Positions 46,402 through 60,400 of a DNA stretch of 64,000 bases are shown piece by piece; position 1 is the first letter of the stretch, and every line of letters begins with the position of its first letter. Source of the stretch: Entomortierella parvispora (lineage: Eukaryota > Mortierellomycota > Mortierellomycetes > Mortierellales > Mortierellaceae); assembly GCA_963573315.1 (NCBI GenBank), contig OY752145.1, forward strand, positions 558,001 through 622,000, written 5' to 3'. The notes beneath the pieces were generated by a model. The model did no database searches. It was given only the letters and a program-made list of their open reading frames with translations, and was not told where the DNA came from. The translations under genes and the position numbers were made by a program.

Positions 46402-46781
46402 GATGAATCTTTAGTAGGGATGGGAAAAAGGAAGTTCAAACGTTGTCAAGAGCTGCGAGATATAAATTTCTTTTCGGCAGGTCAAACCCGTCACGTGATG
46501 AAGTGCCTCGATTGGCCAGCTGCCCACTCCAGCTTCCGTGCCTGCGGCCCAGCAGACGTACGGACTCCTACTGTATTTCGCCTCAGACCTCCTCAGGCAC
46601 CATACCATGCAAGAGTTCATGACCAGTTCATGTAGAAATATGAATAATCGATACTGTTTATTATGGGGGTGGTGGGTCACTCATCAAAAATGATATTGTG
46701 GAAGTTCCATCACTTGGATCGCCTTCCGATATGGGGGTGTATGCTTTGAATGAGCCGGAATGAATATGAAATAGAATGCGT
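46402..46781. other. RPL23 promoter and ZNF706-like 3' region
   Basis: Both genes are on the minus strand. No further gene is seen. Confidence 0.55.
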
Positions 46782-47211
46782 TTACTTCTTGGGAGTCTCA
46801 ACGAAGCCGGGGAAGCAGTCCTGAACGGTTTTGCTGTGCTTGTTAGTGGCATGCTCCTCGAGGCTACAGGCCGAGATTTAAACAAATGCATCGTTAGCGC
46901 CATTTTTCTTTCAATGCTTTTGCTGATCAGGAGTAGTCAATGTCGCACGAGTGGTCATTTGACCAACACTTACGCCTTGATGCGGATAGTGCACAAGAAG
47001 GTCTGGCGGCAAGTCTGGCAAACAATGTTCTTGGCAGCCTCGTTCTGTAAACGAAATAGGGTCAGTTGCTGTGCCTCCAGTGGTGTGCACACACATGCAG
47101 TTCGTGCGATGAGCATGATCAACTTACGACTTTAAGCTGACTCTTAGCATCACCACCAGCATTCTTGGCGTTGCGCTCACGCTTCATCTGTGCCTTCTGT
47201 CCGTTACCCAT
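46782..47211 (-). CDS. ZNF706/At2g23090-like small zinc-binding protein
   Basis: Exons 47211-47128, 47044-46974 and 46863-46782 give 78 aa. The N-terminus MGNGQKAQMKRERNAKNAGG is the 4F5/SERF-like basic motif. IVCQTCRQTFLCTIRIKALEEHATNKHSK follows, a single C2H2-type zinc site of the zf-met2 family. Relatives such as human ZNF706 are small, conserved and poorly understood, with proposed roles in translation or protein aggregation. A T-run of about 23 lies 100-125 bp upstream (47309-47332). Confidence 0.93.
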
Positions 47212-47389
47212 GGTTAATGCTGTTGTGTGAGGTGTTGGTTGGATGGAGATGATTTCAGCTCCTTCAGCGAGCGCCGTGATACACAAAAGGGCAGCAACCC
47301 AAGCCACTTTTTTTTTTTTTTTTTTTTTTTTTTCCGATAACTTATCATTTATTTTACATTTGCCCAGAAGAGGGCGCAAGAAACGATAC

Positions 47390-49106
47390 TTATTGTGCAG
47401 ACTCCACCTTTGACTTGAATCGGTATCGCTCCAAAGCAGCTCTGGATTCCTCCTAAGGTTGGTCAAAATTATAAATGAATGTCAGGGGAGGCATATTCAA
47501 TTGGCTTCCTCGTTCTCAATAAAATGACATATCTACTAGATCTCAGGGACTTACCACAGAAACATCATTGTTTGAGTAAATGAGGACGCTCTCCTTCTTG
47601 GCCGCTGCATTACTCACAGGGGTTTTGATCGCAGAGGTATCACTGGGAGCAGTTGCTCCAGATGGAGGCGCAGAGGGAGATGAGGACGATGCGGAAGTGG
47701 CAGCGACCGATGTCGTCAACGCTGACGTTGTGGAATTGGATACCGCCGCAGTTGCTGCCGTCGTCAAAGTCGTAGCATCGGGGGACGAAGTGATGTGTGA
47801 AGTCTGCTTCAAACCATGATTCATCTGAGAACTGGGAATACCTGTTGGTGGCAATGGCCCTGGACCAGGAGGCAAGTGGGATGCTCCCGACATAGGCGAT
47901 CTTTGTGCCAATGGGCCAGGAGCGCCGTGCATTTGATGGGGGGGACCGCCCGGTGGCCCTTGAGCGCCAAATGGAATGTGGGGTGGCATTCCTTGAGGAT
48001 GAGGATATCCCGGCGGTGGGGGTCCGTTCATGAACCTAGGAGGGGCAAACCCAGGGTGATGTTGTGGAGGCATGTTATGTGGGGCACCTGGAGGTGGTCC
48101 ATGAGGAGGCCACGGTACCTGGCCATATGGAGGGTACTGCGGGGGAGGGCCTCCTTGTGGCATTCTATGTGTTGATAATGGCATAAGACTGATCAATAAT
48201 AATTCTTGATGAAACTCAATTGTTAGATCGACGACCTGAGAGGACTTACCCTGGATGTGGCGGCACACCATATGGTTGTGGCGGTCGTGGCTGGTAGAAT
48301 TGACTATACGCAGCAGGCATCACTGAAGCAGCAGCTGGGGGCATACCTGGATATTGGAACTGACCTGGGTACGGCCCACTGTTCGGAGGATGAGCGCCCA
48401 CAGCTCCTGGAACAGGAGGGGCCACAGGAAATCCTGGGGGCATCTGCCCAGCATTCGTGGGAATCATTGGTGGTGGTGGTGTAGCTGCTGCTGGAGTCGG
48501 TGCTGCCGCGGCAGCCATCAAGGCCTTATGTTGAGCAAGTTGGTTCTGGAGATCTTCAGCCGAGAACTCCATAGAGGCAGAACCTCCTTCGAACTTTGGC
48601 CGCTTGCTGACTGGATTGCTCTCTCCATCCTCCTGTTTTGCCAAGTACGCGATTTGATCTGCTTCGGGGATGCCCTCCATGCCATAAATTTCCAGATCCA
48701 CAGACTGTCGACCAGCCATTGCATTCGGAACTCTACATCAATGAAAAAAATAAGAGGCAATCAGTAGGTGATCAGGCTCAAGAACATAGGGTAAACATGA
48801 CTCCTTACGTATTTATCGTCTCTTTGTGAACCTGCATGACATGGACTGCCATGCCTCCTGCGGTATTCAGTTTCTTGTTGCAATGATTGCACTTGAAATG
48901 CTTCGCTCTTTGATGGGAAATCAAGACTTTTTCATCTTCGAAATCTCTTTCACAGTACCTATTTCGAGGACGAAAACAATTGTAGGTAAGTCTCGTTGTC
49001 TTCCTGATTTTCATTGATGTCTTTTCGCATGAGCACGGAAACAGATTTCAAAATTTCCTTACCAGCACCATGGTCTCACCACTTTCTTCTTGTTCTTCTT
49101 GGCCAT
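47390..49106 (-). CDS. BuGZ/ZNF207-like BUB3-interacting zinc-finger protein
   Basis: Exons 49106-49063, 48958-48809, 48732-48250, 48164-47555 and 47452-47390 give 449 aa. Two C2H2 fingers at the N-terminus ([20 protein letters not shown] and [19 protein letters not shown]) are followed by [20 protein letters not shown], the BuGZ signature. A long Pro/Gly/Met-rich disordered region comes next; in animals it drives phase separation on microtubules. The C-terminus [17 protein letters not shown] is a GLEBS motif, which binds BUB3. In animals BuGZ loads BUB3 at kinetochores and also acts with the spliceosome. The critical Glu-Glu pair is placed in the 63-nt last exon. Confidence 0.93.
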
Positions 49107-50313
49107 GATCAGAGTATAATAGTATAAAGCAATATGAAGGCAGAGAGAAGTGAAGAATGGAGGCAAAGCAGAACAAGCGAATTTTCAAGGTCCTGTTCAC
49201 AAAGGAATTAAGGGTATAATCCACCAGACCTGTGCACCCTGGCGAGCCATTGTCCACGACCTCCGACCGCCCCTATTGACTTGTGGTTGATGATACATGA
49301 ATATTCAAGACGAGGACGACGATTGGGCGGTCTACACCGGGGGCCGTTGTCCTCGGAGGGCGGTCAAGACCTTGTTCTTTTTCTGGCATCACAACTGGAG
49401 GTCGAGAAGGAAAAGATAAGTGAAAAGATTGAGAGCCCCTTTCTGCAGCAGCGCCTGCCTGCTGGAGTGGAAAGTCGCCAGACCACAACCCCGTCCGACT
49501 ACATACCCAAGTATCGCAATTGAACTGAAAGAAGGGGACCGCAATGCAAATGAATAAAATTGAGCCCTTGGCCACTTTTATTGTTTGTGGTGAAAACATA
49601 ATTGATGACTGGAGCACAAGATCGTGCCCCGTTCGCTGGCTTGGTCCGTCTTGACTGAACAAGTGAACAAGGGAGACACTGTGCCCGTTTGTTCCAAGGA
49701 CAGACACCGTGTGCTTCTCTCTGCCGCCCCTGCTTTTGGAGTGTCGACTATTGGAACCATTGGGGACGGACATCGAACAGCTCGCTTTGAAGTTCAATGT
49801 TCGTTCCCAGGCAAGCAAACGACCTTGCTCTCGTACACATACTGCACATTTTTACCGTTTCTTTTGCTTTGCGTACTTCCATCCGTCTCTCTGGCCGGCT
49901 GTGGTCTCCCTTCTTTGGTCCCTTTTTTTTGGTTTCTGTCCATCCAATTCATTTCTCTCGTATCGCCTTCAATCAACTTTGTCCCTCCTTGGGTGGGTGC
50001 TTTCCAACTTTTCTTCTCTTTCCTCTTCCTTTCCCTTTCCCTTTCTCTCCTCTTCTTCCCCTCCCCCACCCTTTGCTCCCCTTCCTCTCCTTTGCGCACA
50101 CTCTATTCAGAGTCGTCTTCTTATCCCTGTCGCCCTCATCCGGCTCATCCATCTTCTCTGCTCCATTCCTAGGTTTAACTCTTTCATTCCGCTCCTTCGC
50201 CACCCGCCCACGCTCACGCTCACAACATCTCATTCAATCCTCCCGCTAAACACGGCGTGGATTGCACTGTTCCATCTCCAATCACCGGCATTGTCCACGC
50301 ATCCCAGACTCCA
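49107..50313. other. Divergent promoter region, BuGZ (-) and PP2A B56 (+)
   Basis: The plus strand from 49850 to 50250 is CT-rich, the leader of the B56 gene. Frames through it are low-complexity. I see no gene between 49110 and 49800. Confidence 0.55.
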
Positions 50314-53300
50314 ATGAAGGGCTTGAAGGGCGTCTTGAGCAGGAACAAGTCGAAAAATAGCAGTAACACGAGCGCACCCAGCACCACCGCCGCAACCACC
50401 GCCCCGTCCGTCAACACCTCCACAACCACGGCCAGAACCGACGGCACTGTCTTCACCGCGTCTTTGCCCACAACGGCTATTGCTGCAACCGAAGGGAACG
50501 AGGCTATGACCCAGCAGAACGTCCTTCCTATTGCTATCCATCCAACTTCCACATCTCCTCCCTCCGACACCGTCACGAACGGTATCAGCAACGGCAGCAC
50601 CGACAGTCCTGTGCAAGTCCACACTAGTGCGACCCTAACAGCCAGCTCTGACAGTAACAAGAACCTGACCAACGGCTCAAGCTACCACCCCAACATGACC
50701 TTTGATCAGCGCAACAGCAACAGTCCGCCCACCATCGTAATCATGAATGCAGACCCAGTAAGTGCCGCGGACGGTGATGCTCCGCCTGGTCTTTTTTGCG
50801 CTGTGGCATAGCATTTTACCTTTGCAACAAACGAATTCCATCGCCGAGACCAAGGGGCAGACCAGCGCTGTCTGCCCATTCGAAAAAAACAAGCGTGCTC
50901 GCCCTTCGTGTTCTCTTTTTGCCCCCTTTTTTTTCTCTTTTTGTTGTCATCAACCACTAACTGGCCCCTCTCTCTCGTGTCTCTTTTTGCCTTTTGCTTC
51001 TGCTTCTGCCTTGCGTTCTCTGACTAGACGGAACACAACCAGCTCGGGACCTCTCATCCATTGGTCGGACAGCCTTCCTCGCCCAACCCAGCCTCACCTT
51101 CCAGCAAACTCACAGGAGAGAAGGAGGTTCCCAAAAGCGGACCTCTCAACAGGATGAAGAATGCGCCAAAGGATGCCATCCCTATCAGCAAGACACCCCG
51201 CCGCCAACGCTCGTCTCGGTTCCATGTCACGGAGCGCGTGTCGCTAGAGAGACTACAGGCACTAGATGGCAAGTCTTATATGACCTTCACACTGCCGGAA
51301 TTCGGATAGTTGTTTGGATATGGCATGGCATGGTAGCTGATCTGGTACTAACCGATATTCTCCCGTATTGCAGAGGTGGCGCACATCGACCGACAGGATC
51401 TTTTCTTGAGAAAGATCGGACAATGCGCCGTTGTCTTTGACTTTAATGACGCATCATCGGAGCTGAAGGGCAAAGAGATCAAGCGACAAGCTCTGACAGA
51501 GATCTTGGACTACATCACCAACAACAGGGGTGTCATCACCGAGCCTGTGTATCCTGAGGTGGTTAACATGGTACGATCCTGCATGGACAATCTGTATTCC
51601 TGAATGCAGACGTTCGGTGGCCAAAGGAATTTGTTTACTTGTGCTGACTCTCATTTTTTTTATTTTTACATTTTCACATCGACTGCGGTTCAAACAGTTT
51701 GCCACGAATTTGTTTAGAACAATCCCACCTCAGGTCAACCCAACAGGCGAGGCTTTTGATCCAGAGGAAGATGAGCCTGTATTGGAACTTGCATGGCCCC
51801 ATCTGCAGATTGTCTACGAGTTCTTTTTGCGGTTTATTGAGTCACAGGACTTCAACACCAACATGGCCAAGAAGTTTATTGATCATCATTTTATCCTCCA
51901 GGTATATATTTATATATTCGACTCTCAGCGTCATCAGGACACTTTTTTTTTCTTGGTTATTGCCAGTGACTTCATGTTGCTTACATTTCTCCTCCTGATG
52001 TTGACCCTGCATGTATTTGCTGCATGATTAGCTCCTGGAATTGTTTGACAGCGAGGATCCAAGAGAGCGCGATTTCTTGAAGACGACTCTTCATCGTATC
52101 TACGGAAAGTTCTTGAACCTGAGAGCTTTCATCCGGCGATCGATCAACAACGTCTTTTTCCAGTTCATCTATGAAAAGGAAAGGCACAATGGCATTGCCG
52201 AGCTTCTGGAGATTCTTGGAAGGTATGTTGTTGGTGGCGTAGCATTCCTGATATAATCTGGGCTACAGTTTTTTTGTATTAACGTTTTATTTCTTCTGCT
52301 AGTATCATCAACGGGTTTGCACTTCCATTGAAAGAGGAGCACAAGACCTTTTTGACTAAAGTGCTCTTACCTCTGCACAAAGCTCGATCATTGACCCTGT
52401 ATCATCCTCAGCTTGCCTACTGCGTCGTTCAATTCCTGGAAAAAGACCCTACGTTGACTGAAGAGGTAGCTCATCTTGTTTTGTTGGTCATAGACGTTAT
52501 ATAGAATATACTGAATAGTACTGACCCTGGACACTCTTGCCCTCGCTTTTAGGTTGTCCACGGTCTCCTTCGTTTCTGGCCCAAGGTGAACAGTCCAAAA
52601 GAGGTTATGTTCCTGAACGAAATTGAAGAGATTTTGGACGTCATTGAGCCCTCAGAGTTTGTCAAGATCGAAGGCCCACTGTTCACACAGATTGCTCGAT
52701 GTGTTTCAAGTCCACACTTCCAAGTATGTCATATATACTATCGACTGATAACAGGGCAACCCAGTCGCCCTCTTTGGATTTGGCACTTACACTACTTTTT
52801 GCTTTTGCTTTCTTCTAGGTGGCCGAACGAGCTCTTTACTACTGGAACAACGAATATATTGTCAGCTTGATACATGATAACGCAAATGAGATCTTGCCCA
52901 TCGTCTTTCAGTCACTTTACAAAAACTCAAAGACGCACTGGAATAGGTAAGCAGAATCCTCTCAACTAGACAGTCTGCGAAAAAGTGAATGGACTGTATC
53001 TAATAGGGCTGTCTTCGTAATAGGACAATTCATGGATTGGTGTTCAATGCACTCAAGCTGTTCATGGATGCCACCCCAAAACTGTTTGATGAATGCACTA
53101 ACCATTACCGTCAGGCTCGTCAAAAGTAGGTCTAACTTCCCATGTCTATGTATCACTTGAGACCACCATTATTTGTTTGTTAATATATCTCTCAACAACC
53201 ATTAGCGATCGGAAGCGCCATCAAGACAGAGAAGAAGTCTGGCAACGTTTGGAACAACAGGCCGCCGAGAACTACGCAAGCCTTTCCGCCCAAGGAGGAG

Positions 53301-53717
53301 TCTCGGCCCCTCTACCGCACCCTGTGGAGTCAGTCTCCGTTCCTCTTGGTAAATATCTACCCAAATATGTCTATTGCAACAAGGGTCTTGACATGGTGCT
53401 TCAAGGAAGAAACTTTAGGAGCGCCCAACATATTTATGCTTCTTCGTCTTGTGCTTTTTCGTCAATTAGAATCATACGATCAAGACGAGATCATTGGAGA
53501 ACCCGAGGAGGATCTTGAGAATGGAAACGGAACGGATCAGGATTTGTATAGCGGCGACTTGCAAACGTTTGACAATGGACCCGCATTCCATCAGCAGTTC
53601 CGCAGAAAGTCAATTATACCAGTGGACGAGACCGTGCTGGACGAACTCTCTCGTCACCGCAGTTTGGAGGAGGTCTTGGACATGAAGCGGTCCTCTGGCA
53701 ACAACGACCAGGAGTAA
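50314..53717 (+). CDS. RTS1: Protein phosphatase 2A regulatory subunit B56 (B'/Rts1-like)
   Basis: Eleven exons: 50314-50757, 51028-51268, 51374-51570, 51698-51901, 52032-52222, 52303-52465, 52553-52723, 52819-52946, 53024-53125, 53206-53348 and 53470-53717, giving 743 aa in consistent phase. The first ~200 residues are Ser/Thr/Asn-rich and disordered. The HEAT-like B56 domain is then almost textbook: [74 protein letters not shown] and [20 protein letters not shown]56 directs PP2A to LxxIxE substrates in mitosis, stress and septum control. Intron 2 begins GCAAGT, a GC-AG intron. Confidence 0.96.
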
Positions 53718-54241
53718 TGTTTCTTTTTTCCCCCTTCCGTTTTTTTTTATTATACGCTTCTTTAGAGATTGGAGAATGAGATTGAGATACCGAGAAAAGA
53801 AAGAAAGAAAGGCCAACCTCTCCTTATTCCTTCCCCCCACAAACAGAATGCTCGATACCCCTTCAAAACCCCTTGCCCTCTGGCTGTTGAAGTGGAGATT
53901 TTATTATATAGCTGTGCAAGAAATGAGAGAAAAAAGGGGGACGAAGAGAAGGAACATGACCAAAAGACAGAAAAAGAAACAAAAAAAAAGAAAGGCAAGA
54001 GCTGTTGCCGTTGCCGTTGCCCATAGACACACGATCGAAATGAAAAACCCCCACAACATGCGTTCTTTATTTCCTCACCAAATTAATCGAACAGATCTAC
54101 GTCACATGAGTGGCTTGTATCTTTGACGGGTGATAACGAATCGCTGTCCCGTTCGCGGCCCCGAATTGTCCCCCAAACAGAAGGGATTGATGGATGAATC
54201 GCTTCTCTCCATCCGCTCAATCTCATCACCAACCATCCACC
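53718..54241. other. Spacer: B56 3' region and ATP15 promoter
   Basis: AG-rich on the plus strand. No gene is seen. Confidence 0.6.
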
Positions 54242-54892
54242 ATGTCTCAATTCTGGAAGCCCACCTTCACGTAAGAGATCAGCAGGAGAACCCACCCTCA
54301 GACCCGTTCCTCTTAACTCCACAACACACCTCTACATACGTACCCGACAACCACTTCCGACTCTATCCATCCCAAATCCATTTGATTAACGGCCTGGATA
54401 ATCGACCATCATGACCCCTGATCAACTCTTTGTTCAATGTTCAGCCCGACCTAATCATCCATTTCCTTTCCCTTCATCTACTTTGCTTCAACAGTTACCT
54501 TCAGTACGCTCAGGTCTGCGCCCGTGCCGTCCGCAACTCCCTCAAGGAGGAGGCTCGCGTTGTCGCCGTCCGCCGCGATGAGCAGGGTCTCAAGTACGCC
54601 AAGTGGGAGGCTGGCAAGCAGGGTGAGGTCGTAAGTGAACAAACTTCTCTCTCTCTCTCTCTCCCATCGAGAAGGAAAAGACGGAAAGAAAGAGCGGATG
54701 AGGGACTCGACAACATCTCTCCCTCTTCATCTTTCCTCTGTATTTTTTTCATTGCTTCATGTCCACAAATGTCGCCTAAATTCATTTGTTTTTGCAGGAC
54801 CTCGCTTTACTCACATATATCTATATCTCTCTTTTTTTCAATTGAATGACGAGTAGAAGAACACCTTGAACACCCGCGTTGCTTCCGCTTAA
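54242..54892 (+). CDS. ATP15: Mitochondrial F1-ATP synthase epsilon subunit (ATP15)
   Basis: Exons 54242-54270, 54495-54630 and 54857-54892 give 66 aa. MSQFWKPTFTYLQYAQVCAR is the conserved start of the eukaryotic epsilon subunit. AVRNSLKEE and GLKYAKWEAGKQGE follow. This small protein sits at the foot of the central stalk and binds gamma and delta. The last exon (KNTLNTRVASA) is chosen from phase and composition. An alternative acceptor at 54798 would give DLALLTYIY, a less likely tail. Confidence 0.88.
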
Positions 54893-55255
54893 AGCACGTT
54901 CAGTTTCAACCCACATACACACCCCTCTCCTCCGCTAAAAAATCGACAGTCTTCATAAATGAAAATTCTTTTTTGTTTTCGACATCAATCTTTTGATTTT
55001 TTGTGTTGACCTTGGTTTCGTTTTGTTGAACCGGGAAAGAGAAGGACCTAATTGCTGCTGACCAAGGACACACTGGCAAGGATCGGTATCGACATCTGGA
55101 TTGACAGACCGATAGAGAAACATTAAGGCTTTTTTTTTATTTATTTATTTATTTTTATACTCGTTCGAAGGACAGATGAAAGGTGGCAGGGTGATATGAA
55201 GGAGAGTGGGACACAACGATTACGGGTCAATTGCTAAAAGGAGGAGTCCTCTAGC
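54893..55255. other. Convergent 3' regions of ATP15 and Rab2
   Basis: T-rich, with a TTTA repeat at about 55130-55155. No gene is seen. Confidence 0.6.
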
Positions 55256-56961
<1,706 letters not shown>

Positions 56962-57441
56962 GGTGAATGATGTCGGGTGGGTGGGAAGAGGTGTGAAAAT
57001 GGAGGTGGAAGGATGTGTGGATGGACAGAGAAGAAGAGGAGAAAAGAAGAGCAAGGAAGAAGAAAGAGAGGAAGAAAGACAGGCAGGACAAGCAAGTAGG
57101 CCACAAGCTCAGCCCAGGCAATTTTTTTTTCCACACTTCACACCTCAGGCGGACCAAGCACGTCACTTTCACCGACCCATTACATTTCCTATACCTTCCT
57201 TCCATCCTCCCTTCCGTCCGCCAGCCCGCCCATTTAACCGTCAGAAGATTAGGAAATCTAGTCAAGGGATCGAGTCGCAGGAGGAGCTCACCCATCATCG
57301 CCACCAGGATAGAATCCATTTCTGAACGCCTCAATCGGACTCGCACCAGAGAAAGAGAGTGAACCGTGTTTTGGTCTTTCCGCACAGTCAACGTCGATCT
57401 TTCTCTTTCTGCACCGAGATTAAGCCATACAACTGGCAAGA
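56962..57441. promoter_or_regulatory. Divergent promoter region, Rab2 (-) and IML1 (+)
   Basis: Only 480 bp separate the two start codons. The left part is GA-rich and the right part CT-rich. No TATA box is evident. Confidence 0.5.
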
Positions 57442-60400
57442 ATGTACAACTCCGTGGCAAGCACAGGATCCAATCTTGGACCAGGGTCTGCACAGCGCAG
57501 CACCATCACGTCCCAACAGCCTAAACAAGCCGGAACCGGGGCAAATGATGCCTCCCAGTCAAACGCAACCGCAGCGCCAGCCTTCAGCCTGACAAAGATC
57601 CATGTCCACAACGAACATTTCTCAAAGCAAGACTTTGTTCTTGACCCTAAACTGCTCCCTAATGTCAAACCGGGTGATCTATTCGAGATTTATGACCCAA
57701 CCTTGCCGAAGGACTCGACCAAAAAGCTGATTATTCAATGGGCCGGGCCAGACAAAAACACGCCAAATAATACGCCTGTTCAGGTAATTATTCAGTTTAC
57801 TAGGTCCGCCACAGTGAAATGACTAAAATGCAACCCATGCTAACATCTATGATGTCCATATCTTGTGTTAGGTGTCTCTTGCAACCAACATAGCCAAGAC
57901 CTTCGGAATTTCATCAAGACAGGATGTCATAATCCAAAAGGTATGGATTGCCGGCGAGTCGAAGGCAGTCGTTGATGGGTCTTAACCATATCGCCAACGT
58001 TTTGGCTTTTTTTTTTTTTTTTTTTTTTTTTTTTGGTTCTTTAGGCGGACCCGATTCGATATGCTGCTAAATATGTGGAGGTGACATTCCGCGATCAGTA
58101 CGTGGGTCGGAGCGACATGTGGCGCCTAAGGACGAGTCTGGTGGGCACTTGCGTCTACGAGGCTAAAAAAATCCTATATTTGGGCTGTATTCGCGTCCAA
58201 GTGAAGGAAATTTATGTTGGGAACCAGTCTGTAAGAAAACATTTCTTCAATGCGACTGCACAAGACTTTGGCCGGATATTGGAAACTTACTGGTATTATG
58301 TTCACAAATAGGTCCCTAGTGGATACATTACAGCGGATACCAGGATCATCTTCCGGTCGGAATCCGCAAAGTATTTCATCTTCATCCAAATGTCCCGAGA
58401 GATGTGGGAATTTGACGAGGATGGAGAAATATTCTTTGAGAGAGTCATCTTTGGATTTCTACCAAATCTTTTTGCTCGCTGGCGAGGAAAGAGGGATGGG
58501 AAGTCGGAGCATGAGACGCCTACCAACCATGTAGTGTCCATTGTCCTGTTCTCGAGGATATTTTACCAGGAGGATGAAGAAGCACGCTTTAAAATTGACG
58601 GATATCCAGGAGGACAGTCGGAGCTTCAGAGGGACGAAGAAGGGAGGTTCTATCAAGATTTTTACAAGGTGGTTGTCGACTGGGAAGCGCGAATGGATTG
58701 GACATCAGCCATTGTCCCACTCAAGGAAGAAGTCATGCGATACCAGCGAGACATTTTGTTACGACCATCCGGAAAATATGAGATTCTCTCTGGAGAGAAC
58801 TCGTTCGCTTTTGAAGGAAACGTCCTAGAGTCAGTCAATCTGGCGCTCAATTCTCTCGACAAACACTACGTCGATCGGGATCTGGAGAGAACAGGACTCT
58901 CGATCGTGATGATTACTCCCGGTTCGGGAATGTTTGATGTTGACAAGAAACTTTTGCGACTGACGACAGAACGTATGATTAGCGGAGGAATCGGATTGGA
59001 CATGATTTGTCTGTCCAAAATACCGGCCCATATTGTCCCTCTTTTCCGATGGAAAGGTCCCCTCGCAGACTCGAGTGGCCTGACATCGATGAACAATGGA
59101 TCTGGTCCATCGCCTTCGGCCATGAGTTTTGGAAACAACAACGGGTCGAACTCCATGATTCGCTCTTCAAGTACCTTTTCTCGTCCCACATCCAGGCCCC
59201 CTTCCATCAAAGACTCCTCCGCTGATACTAGGCCAACCACGCCTTGGACCAGGGCCTTCAAATCAACAACATCTAATCCACTACCAGAAGTGCAGCTCGA
59301 CATGTCGGACCCATTGTACTACGATGCGCCTGCAATGTTTCCGTCATCCGCCAGCAAAACGTACTATATGATGCCGCACTGGGTCGACTGCATGTTCTAC
59401 GTTGGTTCTCAAAAGCCAAACCCTCAAAAATTCTATACCCGCTGCAAGATGTACGAACTCCAAATGATGGGCATCATGGAACACGAGATATCCAGTATTT
59501 CTATTCCGTACCTTAACGAAAGTTACAACTCGCAGTACCCTACCAACTTTGGCAAGAGACTCCATTCTTCTGATGCTCTGGGATCTAGAGGACAGTCGAT
59601 TACGGCAGCTGATTTTGAGAAACACGACGATGAAGTCTTTGCGGACAAGAGCTCGCTTTTGGCAGCGGAGATTCGACAGCTCAACATATCATCTACACCT
59701 CGAGGTCTGAACAGAGATGCCATCTCTCTAGATAACCTGGAATCGGGATCAAAGAACGCAAATACAGGCCGCCGAATGGATGGATACTTGGACAAGCCAA
59801 ACTACCACACTGTCTCCGGCCACAAAATGACAAGTGAACTTTCTCGAAGTTTACCACGCGCCTGGAATACATCTATGGTGATGTCAAATAATAACGTCAT
59901 CCCTGAGAATCCGACGCTAAGGGATCTTGCCGCCGCACCAAACAGGGTCTCGTTCTCACTGAAAAGCGCCAATGGCTTCTTGGAAGAGAGTCGGGCTATG
60001 AAGCATGCTGAGAAACCGACCTCGGATGATTACGATGGACCGAAGGGGGCCGACGATGGTGCTGGGGATGATGGCAGTTATGGAAGAACTTCTCATGCCA
60101 ATATCGACATCAAAACAAAATCGGGGCATGTTCGAGCAAGTACCGAGGACGACCCCGGAGTTTTGAGTTCAAGCACTGTCAAACCCATCTACATCAGGAA
60201 CCATCGAACCTTTCAGGACGAAACCACCTCCGAGGTCTCTGGGGCCGACTCTCTCAATACAGGATCTTTTTCGAGCGAAAAAGGCCATCGCACATTCGTG
60301 TCTAATCCCACAGGCCCTGGAGGCCGGATCGTTCAGACACGTCAACGATCCAAGCAGACAGACATCAACCCTTGTAACCCTCCCAAGACAGTCATTCGCA

